Origin: Aegilops tauschii subsp. strangulata
Taxonomy: Eukaryota; Streptophyta; Magnoliopsida; Poales; Poaceae
Assembly (NCBI RefSeq): GCF_002575655.3
Contig: NC_053039.3
Coordinates: forward strand, 236,880,622 to 236,944,621
Direction of reading: 5' to 3'
Length of the DNA: 64,000 nt
In this document: piece after piece, positions 46,501 through 57,036 of the stretch
How the letters are laid out: every line of letters starts with the position of its first letter
Position numbering within the stretch: position 1 is the stretch's first letter
Made by a program: the position numbers and the translations under genes
Notes under the pieces: model-generated
Seen by the model: the letters and a program-made list of their open reading frames with translations, nothing else
Databases searched by the model: none
What the model was told of the DNA's origin: nothing

Positions 46501-46903
46501 GTCACATGCATTGGGTGCACGGCTGACCCAAAATGAAAACAGGGCGGACGCCGAGCGGGCGGCCGACCCAAACGGACGAAAAGCGGACAAAGCACGTGTC
46601 CGTTTGGGTCGGCGCATTCCAATGCACCGACCCATTTCGTCCGCGCGTGTCCGTTTGGGTCGCCGCAGACAGAAAAGTCGGCCCAACACGCCGACCCAAC
46701 CGGACGCGCATCTGCTTTTCGTCCACCTGCCGACCCATTCCCCGCCCAATTTTGAGTCTGATTTGCCTCGACGCTGACACGAAGCGGACGCGCGCGACGC
46801 GCGCCTACTCCTCGCCCTGGCCCGCCAGTCGGTGGCACAACGACCACCATTTTCCTCCACTTTCCCAAAACCCTCCCGCCCACTGGCGCTCCCAGCCGCT
46901 CGG
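46500..46903. other. Spacer with inverted GACCCAAACGGACG repeats
   Basis: ccgacccaaacggacg (46562-46577) is followed by its complement gtccgtttgggtcgg (about 46599-46613) and another direct copy (about 46650), giving a perfect stem of about 14 bp. It precedes the start of PIF copy 2 and may be part of its promoter or a small foldback element. Confidence 0.5.
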
Positions 46904-47897
46904 CATGGACGACACATTGACCCTCGATACCACTGCCAGCCTCGCCTCCCTCACCTCGTCCGGCCTCACCTCCATCCCTCCACAAGACCATCACACCGCC
47001 CAAGAAGAAGAAGCAGCTTATGCCCGAGGAGTGTGTCGTGCAGTCTGCCAAGAGGAAGGATCGGAGGCATGCGGCGGACGCAAGGGACGAAGCAGCGGCA
47101 GTCGCCGCCCTCACCGCCGCCCCGCAGCAGGAAGAAACCAATGCCCGAGTCACCATGGCAACTAGGGAGGCCCTGGTCTACCTAGGGTTAAACCCTGGCC
47201 AATAGGGGCTCGTACGCGCCGCCGTGGCCGCGGCTAGCAAGGGCTCGTCCGCATTTCCTTGGATGGTGCTGCCAGAGTCGTCGTGCGCGTCTGCCAAGCA
47301 CCCGATTCCTGGCTTTGACGTCTATCCGCAAAGCCTCCCACTTCTCCTGGGGATGCTCGCCGAAGGTGAGCGTGGTGGGGCCGTCCATGCCCGCACCCAT
47401 GTCCATCGACCTCAACGCCACATCGATGAGCGGTGCATCATCATTCGGAGGGGCGAGGAAACGCCTGTGGGAGATGCCAGCCGACGTGCTCCCCGGTGCC
47501 CGCAACCTATTCGACAGAATGTTGGCGGCCGACGATGATGAAACGGCCAACCATTCATCATCGAGAACATCATCTTCGAAGGTGGTGCAGCAGCCGCTGG
47601 CTCCACTGGTGGTGCCGTCGCGGCTGCCTACTATCTTGATAAGACCCAAAGCCAAGACGTCTGAGCGCCATTCACGCCGGCGACCTATGATCAAGCTGGC
47701 ATGCACGATGTCTTCATGGAAGATCAGGTCAGCCTAGGCGGCTTCCCGCTCGACCACGAGTTCCCGGAGGACTATGGCCTCGAGGAGGAGGATGAAATGG
47801 ACATCGATTGGGAGCCTTTGTTCGACGAGGAGCTCGTCGACCAAGCCGGGGCGAAGTCGAAGTACAAGAGCAAGCGGACAAAGGCATACACGCCATC
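46904..47897 (+). pseudogene. PIF/Harbinger ORF1-like gene, copy 2, truncated
   Basis: From ATG 46904 (MDDTLTLDTTASLASLTSS) frames change at about 47000, 47205, 47310 and 47545. They contain KRKDRRHAADARDEAAAVAA, then a Pro/Ser-rich part with DVLPGARNLFDRM, and an acidic end (FPLDHEFPEDYGLEEEDEMD). The final SKRTKAYT is where a Myb/SANT-like DNA-binding domain would be expected to begin, but LTR retrotransposon G starts at 47898. In PIF/Harbinger elements ORF1 is a Myb-like partner of the transposase. No transposase ORF2 is present here. Confidence 0.6.
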
Positions 47898-48531
47898 TGT
47901 CTGGGATATACCCCGCGGTGTGACCCGGCCGGAGATACGACCTGGCTAGGACTTCATTTTTCATTGGTGACCCGGCAGACTATAAGCCGGCGGGAACAGT
48001 TAAGCAGGTTAAGCCGGCAGACACAGTCATGTAAGCTGGATAGTTAAGCCAGACAGTTAAGCCTTGTAAGCCAGATTGTAAGCCGGATTGTAAACCGGCT
48101 TACGTTAAGAAGCCCAAGACGTTAAGAAGCCCATGGTGAGAAGCCCATGGTGAGAAGCCCATGGTAAGACGTCAAAATAGGTTAAGTCCTAATCCGAGTT
48201 TGACTCTACATGTAACCCGCTCCTTCATCTTATATAAGGAGGGGCAGGGCACCCCAAGAGGGAGGAGACAGAAAATAATCGTTAAGGCTAGACAGAATAA
48301 AGGGGAGCCGGCTTATGCGGCATCTCCCTCATGAGCATAATGAGACCTAGCCACAAAAAGCATATAGGGCTTTTACCAGATGATGTTTCTCGGGGCCCGA
48401 AGCTGTCTAAATCCTTGTCTTGTGTGTTGCGTCTCTCGTCCCAATCAACCCCTCTCAAGCTACCACATAGATGCGTTGGCCTCACGACTAAGTCCTCGCA
48501 CTAGGACACCTGCTGTGACGTTTCCACGACA
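47898..48531 (+). repeat. 5' LTR of element G
   Basis: Rich in repeated ttaagccgg/taagccgg units (47970-48110) and three tandem copies of agaagcccatggtg (48114-48160). The LTR ends gtttccacgaca. Confidence 0.75.
48231..48237 (+). promoter_or_regulatory. TATA box in LTR of element G
   Basis: tatataa within ttatataaggaggggcagg, about 300 bp before the LTR end, as in plant LTR promoters. Confidence 0.65.
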
Positions 48532-48533
48532 GT

Positions 48534-48551
48534 TGGCGCCCACTGTGGGGC
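48534..48551 (+). other. Primer binding site of element G
   Basis: TGGCGCCCACTGTGGGGC begins two bases after the LTR end. Confidence 0.65.
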
Positions 48552-49691
48552 ACGCGCGCGGTGGTGATGAATTCTTCGAGGGATCTCCCCAGGGATCGAG
48601 GAGTTTGCGATTTTATAGATGAAGATTTTGCAATACATGAGATTGAAGTCGAAGAAGAAATTCAGGGTTGCGCCATGAGCCGCCGCCTTTGCAAGTCAAA
48701 TCCGAGAGAGATCGATTTCCGTTGCTACGGTCGCGTCTCGCCGAGATCAACAAAAATTCTGCTACAACCGCCGTACACCGGGTCAACCAAGCGTATGCAC
48801 AAGGATCAAGGGTCCAAGCGCTGATCGATGCAAAAAACAAAGTGTGATGGTTTCCCTAACTCCTGCATGTGAAGAAGCATCAACTAGTACATGCCCTGTA
48901 TACGCAGAAAAACTGAGATCAGGATTAAGAAATTAAGGAAAGGAAAGATAAAAAAAGGAGGGCGGAGGCGACGACCTGGAACCGGATTGGAACCCGCATT
49001 CGGTCCCTGCTAACCAGCTGCCCTCGTCTCCGCTTTGCTCAGGGATCGCCTCAAGTCGCCGTGGCCATGCTTCGCCTCGGATTTTTTGCTTTCGAGCCGC
49101 CGTGGCCAAATAGCTGCCTCTATGGGACGAGTCGCCTGCTGTCCGAGACGCCGGCCTTGCTGCCGCCCTACTACGCCCTCGCCGAAGCGACCTCGCTTCG
49201 AACCGCTGCTGAGCTGTTAAGCCGCCGATCTCCGTCAAACCGCTGTCGGGCCATTGAGTCACCGGTTTCATCGCGCGAGCCGCCGCCCATGAGTCGGCCT
49301 CCCCCGGCTGAGATGCTGACCCGCCGTTGCGCCTCGCCTCCACCAGTCGCTGCTCCAAACTGCACGAGAGCCGCCGCCGGTGCTCTCACTTGCCCGCTAC
49401 GGCCTCGCTTGCCTCCACCGAGCTACCTCCGCTTCTGTTGTGGTCCGGTGTCTCAAGCCTCCTTCCGCCATGGTCCCGGCCGCGAGCCACCTCCACGATT
49501 GCGTGTCGAGCCGCTCGTGCCTTGCCGGTTTCGCCCCGGCCGCGGTTTGGTCGGGCTGCTCTTCTGAGTCGCCCTCGATCGCCTCTGGCGCGAGCCAGCC
49601 GCTGCCTTTGCCGCTGCGCGTTGAGCCGGCGCAGCCGCCTCCGCCTCTGCCGCCGGCTCGCAGCCCATAGTCGCCTTTGCCCTGGTGTGCC
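48552..49691 (+). other. Leader of element G, no certain gene
   Basis: A short frame 48561-48824 begins with ATG but has no recognised domain. From 48950 the sequence is GC-rich with many GAGCCGCCG/GCCGCC units, and frames occur on both strands. No gag motif is seen before the cut at 49691. Confidence 0.5.
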
Positions 49692-51252
49692 TAATACGTC
49701 TCCAACGTATCTATAATTTTTGATTGTTCCATGCTATATTATATTCTGTTTTGGACATTATTGGGCTTTATTATACACTTTTATATTATTTTTGGGACTA
49801 ACCTATTAACCGGAGGCCCAGCCCAGAATTGGTGTTTTTTGCCTATTTCAGAGTTTCGCAGAAAAAGAATATCAAACGGAGTCCAAACGGAATGAAACCT
49901 TCGGGAACGTGATTTTCGGAACGAACGTGATCCAGAGGACTTGGACCCTACGTCAAGACATCAACCAGGAGGGCACGAGGTAGGGGACGCACCTACCCCC
50001 CTGGGCGCGCCCTCCACCCTCGTGGGCCCCACGTTGCTCCACCGACGTACTTCTTCCTCCTATATATACCTACGTACCCCCAAACTACCAGATACGGAGC
50101 CAAAAACCTAATTCCACCGCCGCAACCTTCTGTACCCGTGAGATCCCATCTTGGGGCCTTTTCCGGAGGTCCGCCAGAGGGGCCATCGATCACGGAGGGC
50201 TTCTACATCAACACCATAGCCTCTCCGATGATGTGTGAGTAGTTTACCTCAGACCTTCGGGTCCATAGTTATTAGCTAGATGGCTTTTTCTCTCTTTTTG
50301 GATCTCAATACAATGTTCTCCCCCTCTCTTGTGGAGATCTATTCGATGTAATCTTCTTTTGCGGTGTGTTTGTTGAGACCGATGAATTGTGGGTTTATGA
50401 TCAAGTTTATCTATGAACAATATTTGAATCTTCTCTGAATTCTTTTATGTATGATTGGTATCTTTACAAATCTCTTTGAATTATCAGTTTGGTTTGGCCT
50501 ACTAGATTGATCTTTCTTGCAATGGGAGAAGTGCTTAGCTTTGGGTTCAATCTTGCGGTGTCCTTTCCTAGTGACAGTAGGGGCAGCAAGGCACGTATTG
50601 TATTGTTGCCATCGAGGACAACAAGATGGGGTTTATATCATATTGCATGAGTTTATCCCTCTACATCATGTCATCTTGCTTAAAGCATTACTCTGTTCTT
50701 ATGAACTTAATACTCTAGATGCATGCTGGATAGCGGTCGATGTGTGGAGTAATAGTAGTAGATGCAGGCAAGAGTTGGTCTACTTGTCTCGGACGTGATG
50801 CCTATATACATGATCATACCTAGATATTCTCATAACTATTCTCAATTCTGTCAATTGCTCAACAGTAATTTGTTCACCCACCGTAATACTTATGCTCTCA
50901 AGAGAAGCCCCTAGTGAAGCCTATGGCCCCCGGGTCTATTTTCTATCATATTAATCTTCCAACACTTAGTTATTTTATTGTCTTTTATTTTACTTTGCAT
51001 CTTTATCATAAAATTACCAAAAATATTATCCTATCATATCTATCAGATCTCACTCTCGTAAGTGACCGTGAAGGGATTGACAACCCCTTTATTGTGTTGG
51101 TTGCGAGGATTTATTTGTTTGTGTAGGTGCGAGGGACTCATGCATGGCCTCCTACTGCATTGATACCTTGGTTCTCAAAAACTGAGGGAAATACTTACGC
51201 TACTTTACTGCATCACCCTTTCCTCTTCAAGGGAAAACCAACGCAGTGCTCA
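49692..51252 (+). repeat. 5' LTR of element F
   Basis: 1561 bp ending CAGTGCTCA; colinear with the LTR of B. Confidence 0.85.
50061..50068 (+). promoter_or_regulatory. TATA box in LTR of element F
   Basis: tatatata in ttcctcctatatatacctac, about 30-100 bp downstream of a GC block with inverted halves (gggcacgagg at about 49972 and ccctcgtgggc at about 50016). Confidence 0.65.
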
Positions 51253-51273
51253 AGAGGTAGCAAGAAGGATTTC

Positions 51274-51291
51274 TGGCGCCGTTGCCGGGGA
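51274..51291 (+). other. Primer binding site of element F (tRNA-Asp type)
   Basis: TGGCGCCGTTGCCGGGGA, a full-length match to the complement of the plant tRNA-Asp 3' end, 21 bases after the LTR. Confidence 0.9.
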
Positions 51292-51471
51292 GTCTACGCA
51301 AAAGTCAACATACCAAGTACCCATCACAAACCCTTATCTCCCGCATTACATTATTTGCCATTTTCCTATCCCCCACTTCACCCTTGCCGTTTTATTCGCC
51401 CTCTCTTTTCCGTTCGCCTCTTTTTCGCTTGCTTCTTGTTTGCTCGTTTGTTGGATTGCTTGCTTGTCACG

Positions 51472-53550
51472 ATGGCTCAAGATAATACTAAGTTGTGTGA
51501 CTTTACCAATACCAACAATAATGATTTCCTTAGCACTCCGATTGCTCCTCTTACCGATACTGAATCTTGTGAAATCAATGCTGCTTTGTTGAATCTTGTC
51601 ACGAAAGATCAATTCGCCGGCCTTCCTAGTGAAGATGCCGCTACCCATCTGAATAGCTTCGTTGATTTGTGTGATATGCAAAAGAAGAAAGATGTGGACA
51701 ATTATATTGTTAAATTGAAGCTATTTCCTTTTTCTCTTAGAGATCGTGCTAAAGCTTGGTTTTCGTCTTTGCCTAAAAATAGTATTGATTCTTGGAATAA
51801 GTGCAAAGATGCTTTTATCTCTAAGTATTTTCCTCCCGCTAAGATCATCTCTCTTAGAAACGATATTATGAATTTTAAGCAACTTGATCATGAACATGTT
51901 GCACAAGCTTGGGAGAGGATGAAATTAATGATACGTAATTGTCCTACACATGGTTTGAATTTATGGATGATCATACAAAATTTTTATGCCGGGTTTAATT
52001 TTTCTTCTAGATATCTTTTAGATTCGGCCACAGGAGGCACTTTTATGGAAATCACTTTAGGAGAAGCTACTAAACTCCTAGATAATATTATGGTTAATTA
52101 TTCTCAATGGCACACTGAAAGATCTACTAGTAAAAAAATGCATGCGATAGAAGAAATTAATGTTTTGAGTGGAAATACGGATGAACTTATGAAATTATTT
52201 GCTACTAAGAGTGTTTCTTCTGATCCTAATGATATGCCTTTGTCTACTTTGATTGAGAATAATAATGAATCTATGGATGTGAATTTTGTTGGTAGGAATA
52301 ATTTTGGTAACAACGCGTATAGAGGAAACTTTAATCCTAGGCCTTATCCTAGTAATTCCTCTAATAATTATGGTAATTCCTACAACAATTCTTATGGGAA
52401 CTTTAATAAGATGCCTTCTGAATTTGAGACTAGTGTTAAGGAATTTATGAATTCGCAAAAGAATTTCAATGCTTTGCTTGAAGAAAAATTGCTCAAAGTT
52501 GATAAATTGGCTAGGAACGTTGATAGAATTTCTCTTGATGTTGATTCTTTAAAACTTGGATATATTCCACCTAAGCATGATATCAATGAGTCTCTCAAAG
52601 CCATGAGAATTTCCATTGATGAATGCAAAGAAAGAACCGCTAGGATGCGTGCTAAGAAAGATTGCTTTGTGAAAGCGTGTTCTTCTAGTTTCTATGAAAA
52701 TAAAGATGAAGATCTAAAAGTGATTGATGTGTCCCCTATTAAATCTTTGTTTTGCAATATGAATCTTGATAATGATGGGACTGAATATGATCCACCTTTA
52801 CCTAGAAGGCGTTCCAAAAATTCAGAGTTTTTAGATCTTGATGAAATTGGTAAAAGTGGGATTGAAGAGATCAAAACTTTAGATATTAATGAACCTACTA
52901 TTTTGGATTTCAAGGAATTTAATTATGATAATTTCTCTTTGATAGACTGTATTTCCTTGTTGCAATCCGTGCTAAATTCTCCTCATGCTTATAGTCAAAA
53001 TAAAGCTTTTACTAAACATATCGTTGATGCTTTGATGCAATCTTATGAAGAAAAACTTGAGTTGGAAGTTTCTATCCCTGGAAAACTTTATGATGAGTGG
53101 GAACCTACTATTAAAATTAAAATTAAAGATCATGAATGCTATGCTTTGTGTGATTTGGGTGCTAGTGTTTCCACGATTCCATAAACTTTGTGTGATTTGC
53201 TAGGATTCCATGAATTTGATGATTGCTCTTTAAACTTGCACCTTGCGGATTCCACCATTAAAAAACCTATGGGAAGAATTAATGATGTTCTTATTATTTC
53301 AAATAGGAACTATGTGCCCATAGATTTTATTGTTCTTGACATAGATTGCAATCCTTCATGTCCTATTATTCTTGGTAGACCTTTCCTTAGAACGATTGGT
53401 GCAATTATTGATATGAAGGAAGGAAACATTAGATTCCAATTTCCGTTAAGGAAAGGCATGGAACATTTTCCTAGAAAGAAAATAAAATTACCATATGAAT
53501 CTATCATGAGAGCCAGTTATGGATTGCCTACCAAAGATGGCAATACCTAG
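51472..53550 (+). pseudogene. gag-protease of element F, single nonsense codon
   Basis: Chosen start is ATG 51472 (MAQDNTKLCDF), matching the start in B; the open frame extends upstream into the LTR but is not conserved there. About 570 residues run to TAA at 53182-53184, where a Lys codon is expected (IP-stop-TLCDLL). The frame is then open again to 53550. Domains in order: N-terminal region with Asn repeats; capsid with KLFPFSLRDRAKAWFSSLP and SKYFPPAKI (residues about 80-180); Asn/Tyr/Gly-rich stretch (about 278-320); coiled coil (about 325-400); retropepsin-like domain with LCDLGASVS (Asp about residue 561) and ILGRPFLRTIG. No CCHC knuckle, reverse transcriptase or integrase. Confidence 0.88.
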
Positions 53551-55295
53551 ATCTATTCTTGCTTTTATGCCTAGCTAGGGGCGTTAAACGATAGCGCTTG
53601 TTGGGAGGCAACCCAATTTTATTTTTAGTTTTTTTGCTTTTTGCTTCTGTTTAGGAATAAATCTTTGATCTAGCCTCTGGTTAGATGTGTTTTTATGTTT
53701 TAATTAGTGTTTGTGCCAAGTTAAACCTATAGGATCTTCTTGGATGATAGTTATTTGATCTTGCTGAAAATTGCAGAAACTTTCTGTTCACGAAAATAAT
53801 TGTTAAAAATCACCAGAACGTGATAAAATATTGATTCCAATTGCTTCTGATGAATAAACAAATTTTCTAGGTCGTCCTATTTTGGCTGAATTTTTGGAGT
53901 TCCAGAAGTTTGCGCTAGTTACAGATTGCTACAGACTGTTCTGTTTTTGACAGATTCTGTTTTTCGTGTGTTGTTTGCTTATTTTGATGAATCTATGGCT
54001 AATAAAATAGTTTATAAACCATAGAGAAGTTGGAATACAGTAGGTTTAACACCAATATAAATAAATAATGAGTTCATTACAGTACCTTGAAGTGGTGTTT
54101 TGTTTTCTTTCGCTAACGGAGCTCACGAGATTTTCTGTTAAGTTTTGTGTTGTGAAGTTTTCAAGTTTTGGGTAAAAGATTTGATGGATTATGGAACAAG
54201 GAGTGGCAAGAGCCTAAGCTTGGGGATGCCCAAGGCACCCCAAGATAATCTAAGGACACCAAAAAGCCAAAGCTTGGGGATGCCCCGGAAGGCATCCCCT
54301 CTTTCGTCTACTTCCATCGGTAACTTTACTTGGAGCTATATTTTTATTCACCACATGATATGTGTTTTGCTTGGAGCGTCTTGTATTATTTGAGTCTTTG
54401 CTTTTTGTTTACCACAATCATCTTTGCTGGACACACCTTTTGATAGAGACACACATGATTCGGAAATTATTAGAATACTCTATGTGCTTCACTTATATCT
54501 TTTGAGCTATATAGTTTTTGCTCTAGTGCTTCACTTATATCTTTTAGAGCACGGTGGTGGTTTTGTTTTATAGAAACTATTATTCTCTCATACGTCACTT
54601 ATATTATTTTGAGAGTCTTAAACAGCATGGTAATTTGCTTAAATAATCCTAATATGCTAGGTATTCAAGACTAGTAAAAAAACTTTTTTATGAGTGTGCT
54701 GAATACTAAGAGAAGTTTGATGCTTGATGATTGTTTTGAGATATGGAGGTAGTGATATTAAAGTTGTGCTAGTTGAGTAGTTGTGAATTTGAGAAATACT
54801 TGTGTTGAAGTTTGCAAGTCTCGTACCATGCACGTATGGTAAACGTTATGTAACAAATTTGAAACATGAGGTGTTCTTTGACTATCTTCCTTATTAGTGG
54901 CGGTCGGGGACGAGCGATGGTCTTTTCCTACCAATCTATCCCCCTAGGAGCATGCACGTAGTGCTTGGTTTTTGATGACTTGTAGTTTTTTGCAATAAGT
55001 ATGTGAGTTCTTTATGACTAATGTTGAGTCCATGGATTATACGCACTCTTACCCTTCCATCATTGCTAGCCTCTTCGGTACCGTGCATTGCCCTTTCTCA
55101 CATTGAGAGTTGGTGCAAACTTCACCGGTGCATCCAAACCCCGTGATATGATACACTCTTTCAAACATAAAACTCCTTATATCTTCCTCCAAACAGCCAC
55201 TATACCTACCTATTATGGCATTTCCATAGTCATTCCGAGATATATTGCCATGCAACTTTCCACCGTTCCGTTTATTATGACACGCTCATCATTGT
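53551..55295 (+). other. 3' untranslated internal region of element F
   Basis: Non-coding. It starts with the block shared with B (GCCTAGCTAGGGGCG, hairpin TTGGGAGGCAACCCAA at 53601-53616). Two internal polypurine-tract-like motifs, AAGCTTGGGGATGCCC (54216 and 54271), follow; the second is in an inverted repeat with GGCATCCCC. Confidence 0.7.
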
Positions 55296-57036
55296 TGAAG
55301 GAAATATGCCCTAGAGGCAATAATAAAGTTATTATTTATTTCCTTATATCATGATAAATGTTTATTATTCATGCTAGAATTGTATTAACCGGAAACATAA
55401 TACATGTGTGAATACATAGACAAGCAGAGTGTCACTAGTATGCCTCTACTTGACTAGCTCGTTAATTAAAGATGGTTGTGTTTCCTAACCATAGACATGA
55501 GTTGTCATTTGATTAGCGGGATCACATCATTAGGAGAATGATGTGATTGACTTGACCCATTCCGTTAGCTTAGCACTTGATCGTTTAGTTTGTTGCTATT
55601 GCTTTCTTCATGACTTATACATGTTCCTATGACTATGAGATTATGCAACTCCCGTTTACCGGAGGAACACTTTGTGTGCTACCAAACGTCACAACGTAAC
55701 TGGGTGATTATAAAGGTGCTCTACAGGTGTCTCCAAAGGTACTTGTTGGGTTGGCGTATTTCGAGATTAGGATTTGTCACTCCGATTGTCAGAGAGGTAT
55801 CTCTGGGCCCACTCGGTAATGCACATCACTTAAGCCTTGCAAGCATTGCAACTAATGAGTTAGTTGTGGGATGATGTATTACAGAACGAGTAAAGAGAGT
55901 TTTCGGTAACGAGATTGAACTAGGTATTGAGATACCGACGATCGAATCTCGGGCAAGTAACATACCGATGACAAAGGGAACAACATATGTTGTTATGCGG
56001 TTTGACCGATAAAGATCTTCGTAGAATATGTGGGAGCCAATATGAGCATCCAGGTTCCGCTATTGGTTACTGTCTGGAGATGTGTCTCGGTCATGTCTAC
56101 ATAGTTCTCGAACCCGTAGGGTCCGCACGCTTAAAGTTCGATGACGGTTATATTATAAGTTTATGTGTTTTGATGTACCGAAGGTAGTTCGGAGTCCCGG
56201 ATGAGATCGGGGACATGACGAGGAGTCTCGAAATGGTCAAGACGTAAAGATCGATATATTGGACGACTATATTCGGACATCGGAAAGGTTCCGAGTGATT
56301 CGGGTATTTTTTGGAGTACCGGAGAGTTACGGGAATACGGGAAAGAAGTATTGGGCCTTAATGGGCCTTAGTGGGAAAGAGAGGCAGCAGCCAGGAGGTG
56401 GCGCGCGCCCCTCCCAAGCCCAGTCCGAATTGGACAAGGGGTTTGGGGCGCGGCCCCCCTCTCCCTTCCTTCTCCTCTTCCAACCTTTCCCCCCTTCTCC
56501 TAGTTGGACTAGGAAAGGAGGAAACCTACTCCAACTAGGAGTAGGAATCCTACTCCCTTGGCGTGCCCCTCCTAGGGCCGGCCTCCTCCTCCCTTGCTCC
56601 TTTATATACGGGGGCAGGGGGCACCCCATAGATAGAACAATTGATCGTTTGATCTTTTAGCCGTGTGCGGTGCCCCCCTCCACCATAGTCCACCTCGATA
56701 ATACTGTAGCGGTGCTTAGGCGAGGCCCTGTGTCGGTAGAACATCATCATCGTCACCACGCCGTCGTGCTGACAAAACTCTCCCTCAACACTCGGTTGGA
56801 TCGGAGTTCGAGGGACGTCATCGGGCTGAACGTGTGCTGAACTCGGAGGTGCCGTGCGTTCGGTACTTGATCGGTCAGATCATGAAGACGTACGACTACA
56901 TCAACCGCGTTGTGCTAACGCTTCCGCTTTCGGTCTACGAGGGTACGTGGACAACACTCTCCCCTCTCGTTGCTATGCATCACCATGATCTTGCGTGTGC
57001 GTAGGAATTTTTTTGAAATTACTACGTTTCCCAACA
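55296..57036 (+). repeat. 5' LTR of element I
   Basis: 1741 bp, TGAAGGAAATATGCC...GTTTCCCAACA, with a TATA box (tttatata, 56601-56608) preceding gcaccccatagatag. Confidence 0.9.

Larger units (their letters stand above)
47898..49691 (+). mobile_element. Element G: LTR retrotransposon, 5' end only
   Basis: A 634 bp LTR (TGTCTGGGAT...CCACGACA) is followed by a primer site and about 1.15 kb of leader, cut by element F at 49692. ccatc (47893-47897) is the expected target duplication. The remainder lies outside the window. Probably Gypsy from the TTGGCGCCCACTGTGG-type primer region; family not recognised. Confidence 0.7.
49692..55295 (+). mobile_element. Element F: non-autonomous Gypsy (Athila-like), gag-protease only, visible part
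   Basis: 5' LTR 49692-51252, intact primer site 51274-51291, near-intact gag-protease 51472-53550, then 1.7 kb of non-coding internal DNA cut by Copia element I at 55296. Its 3' end is outside the window. The first LTR bases read TAATACGTCTCC, a G to A change of the usual TGATACG. gtgcc (49687-49691) is the expected target duplication. Same family as B but better preserved. Confidence 0.88.

Noticed and set aside
49035..49716. Arg/Ala/Pro-rich frames in element G
   Set aside because: Overlapping frames in GCC-rich leader DNA on both strands, without motif or conserved start.
51127..51471. Extension of the F gag frame upstream of ATG 51472
   Set aside because: The extension reads through the LTR end and the primer binding site and is not conserved in element B, so the start at 51472 is preferred.
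55296..57036. Frames in Copia LTRs such as 55629-55874 and 59294-59539
   Set aside because: Identical because the LTRs are repeats; no domain and no start context.
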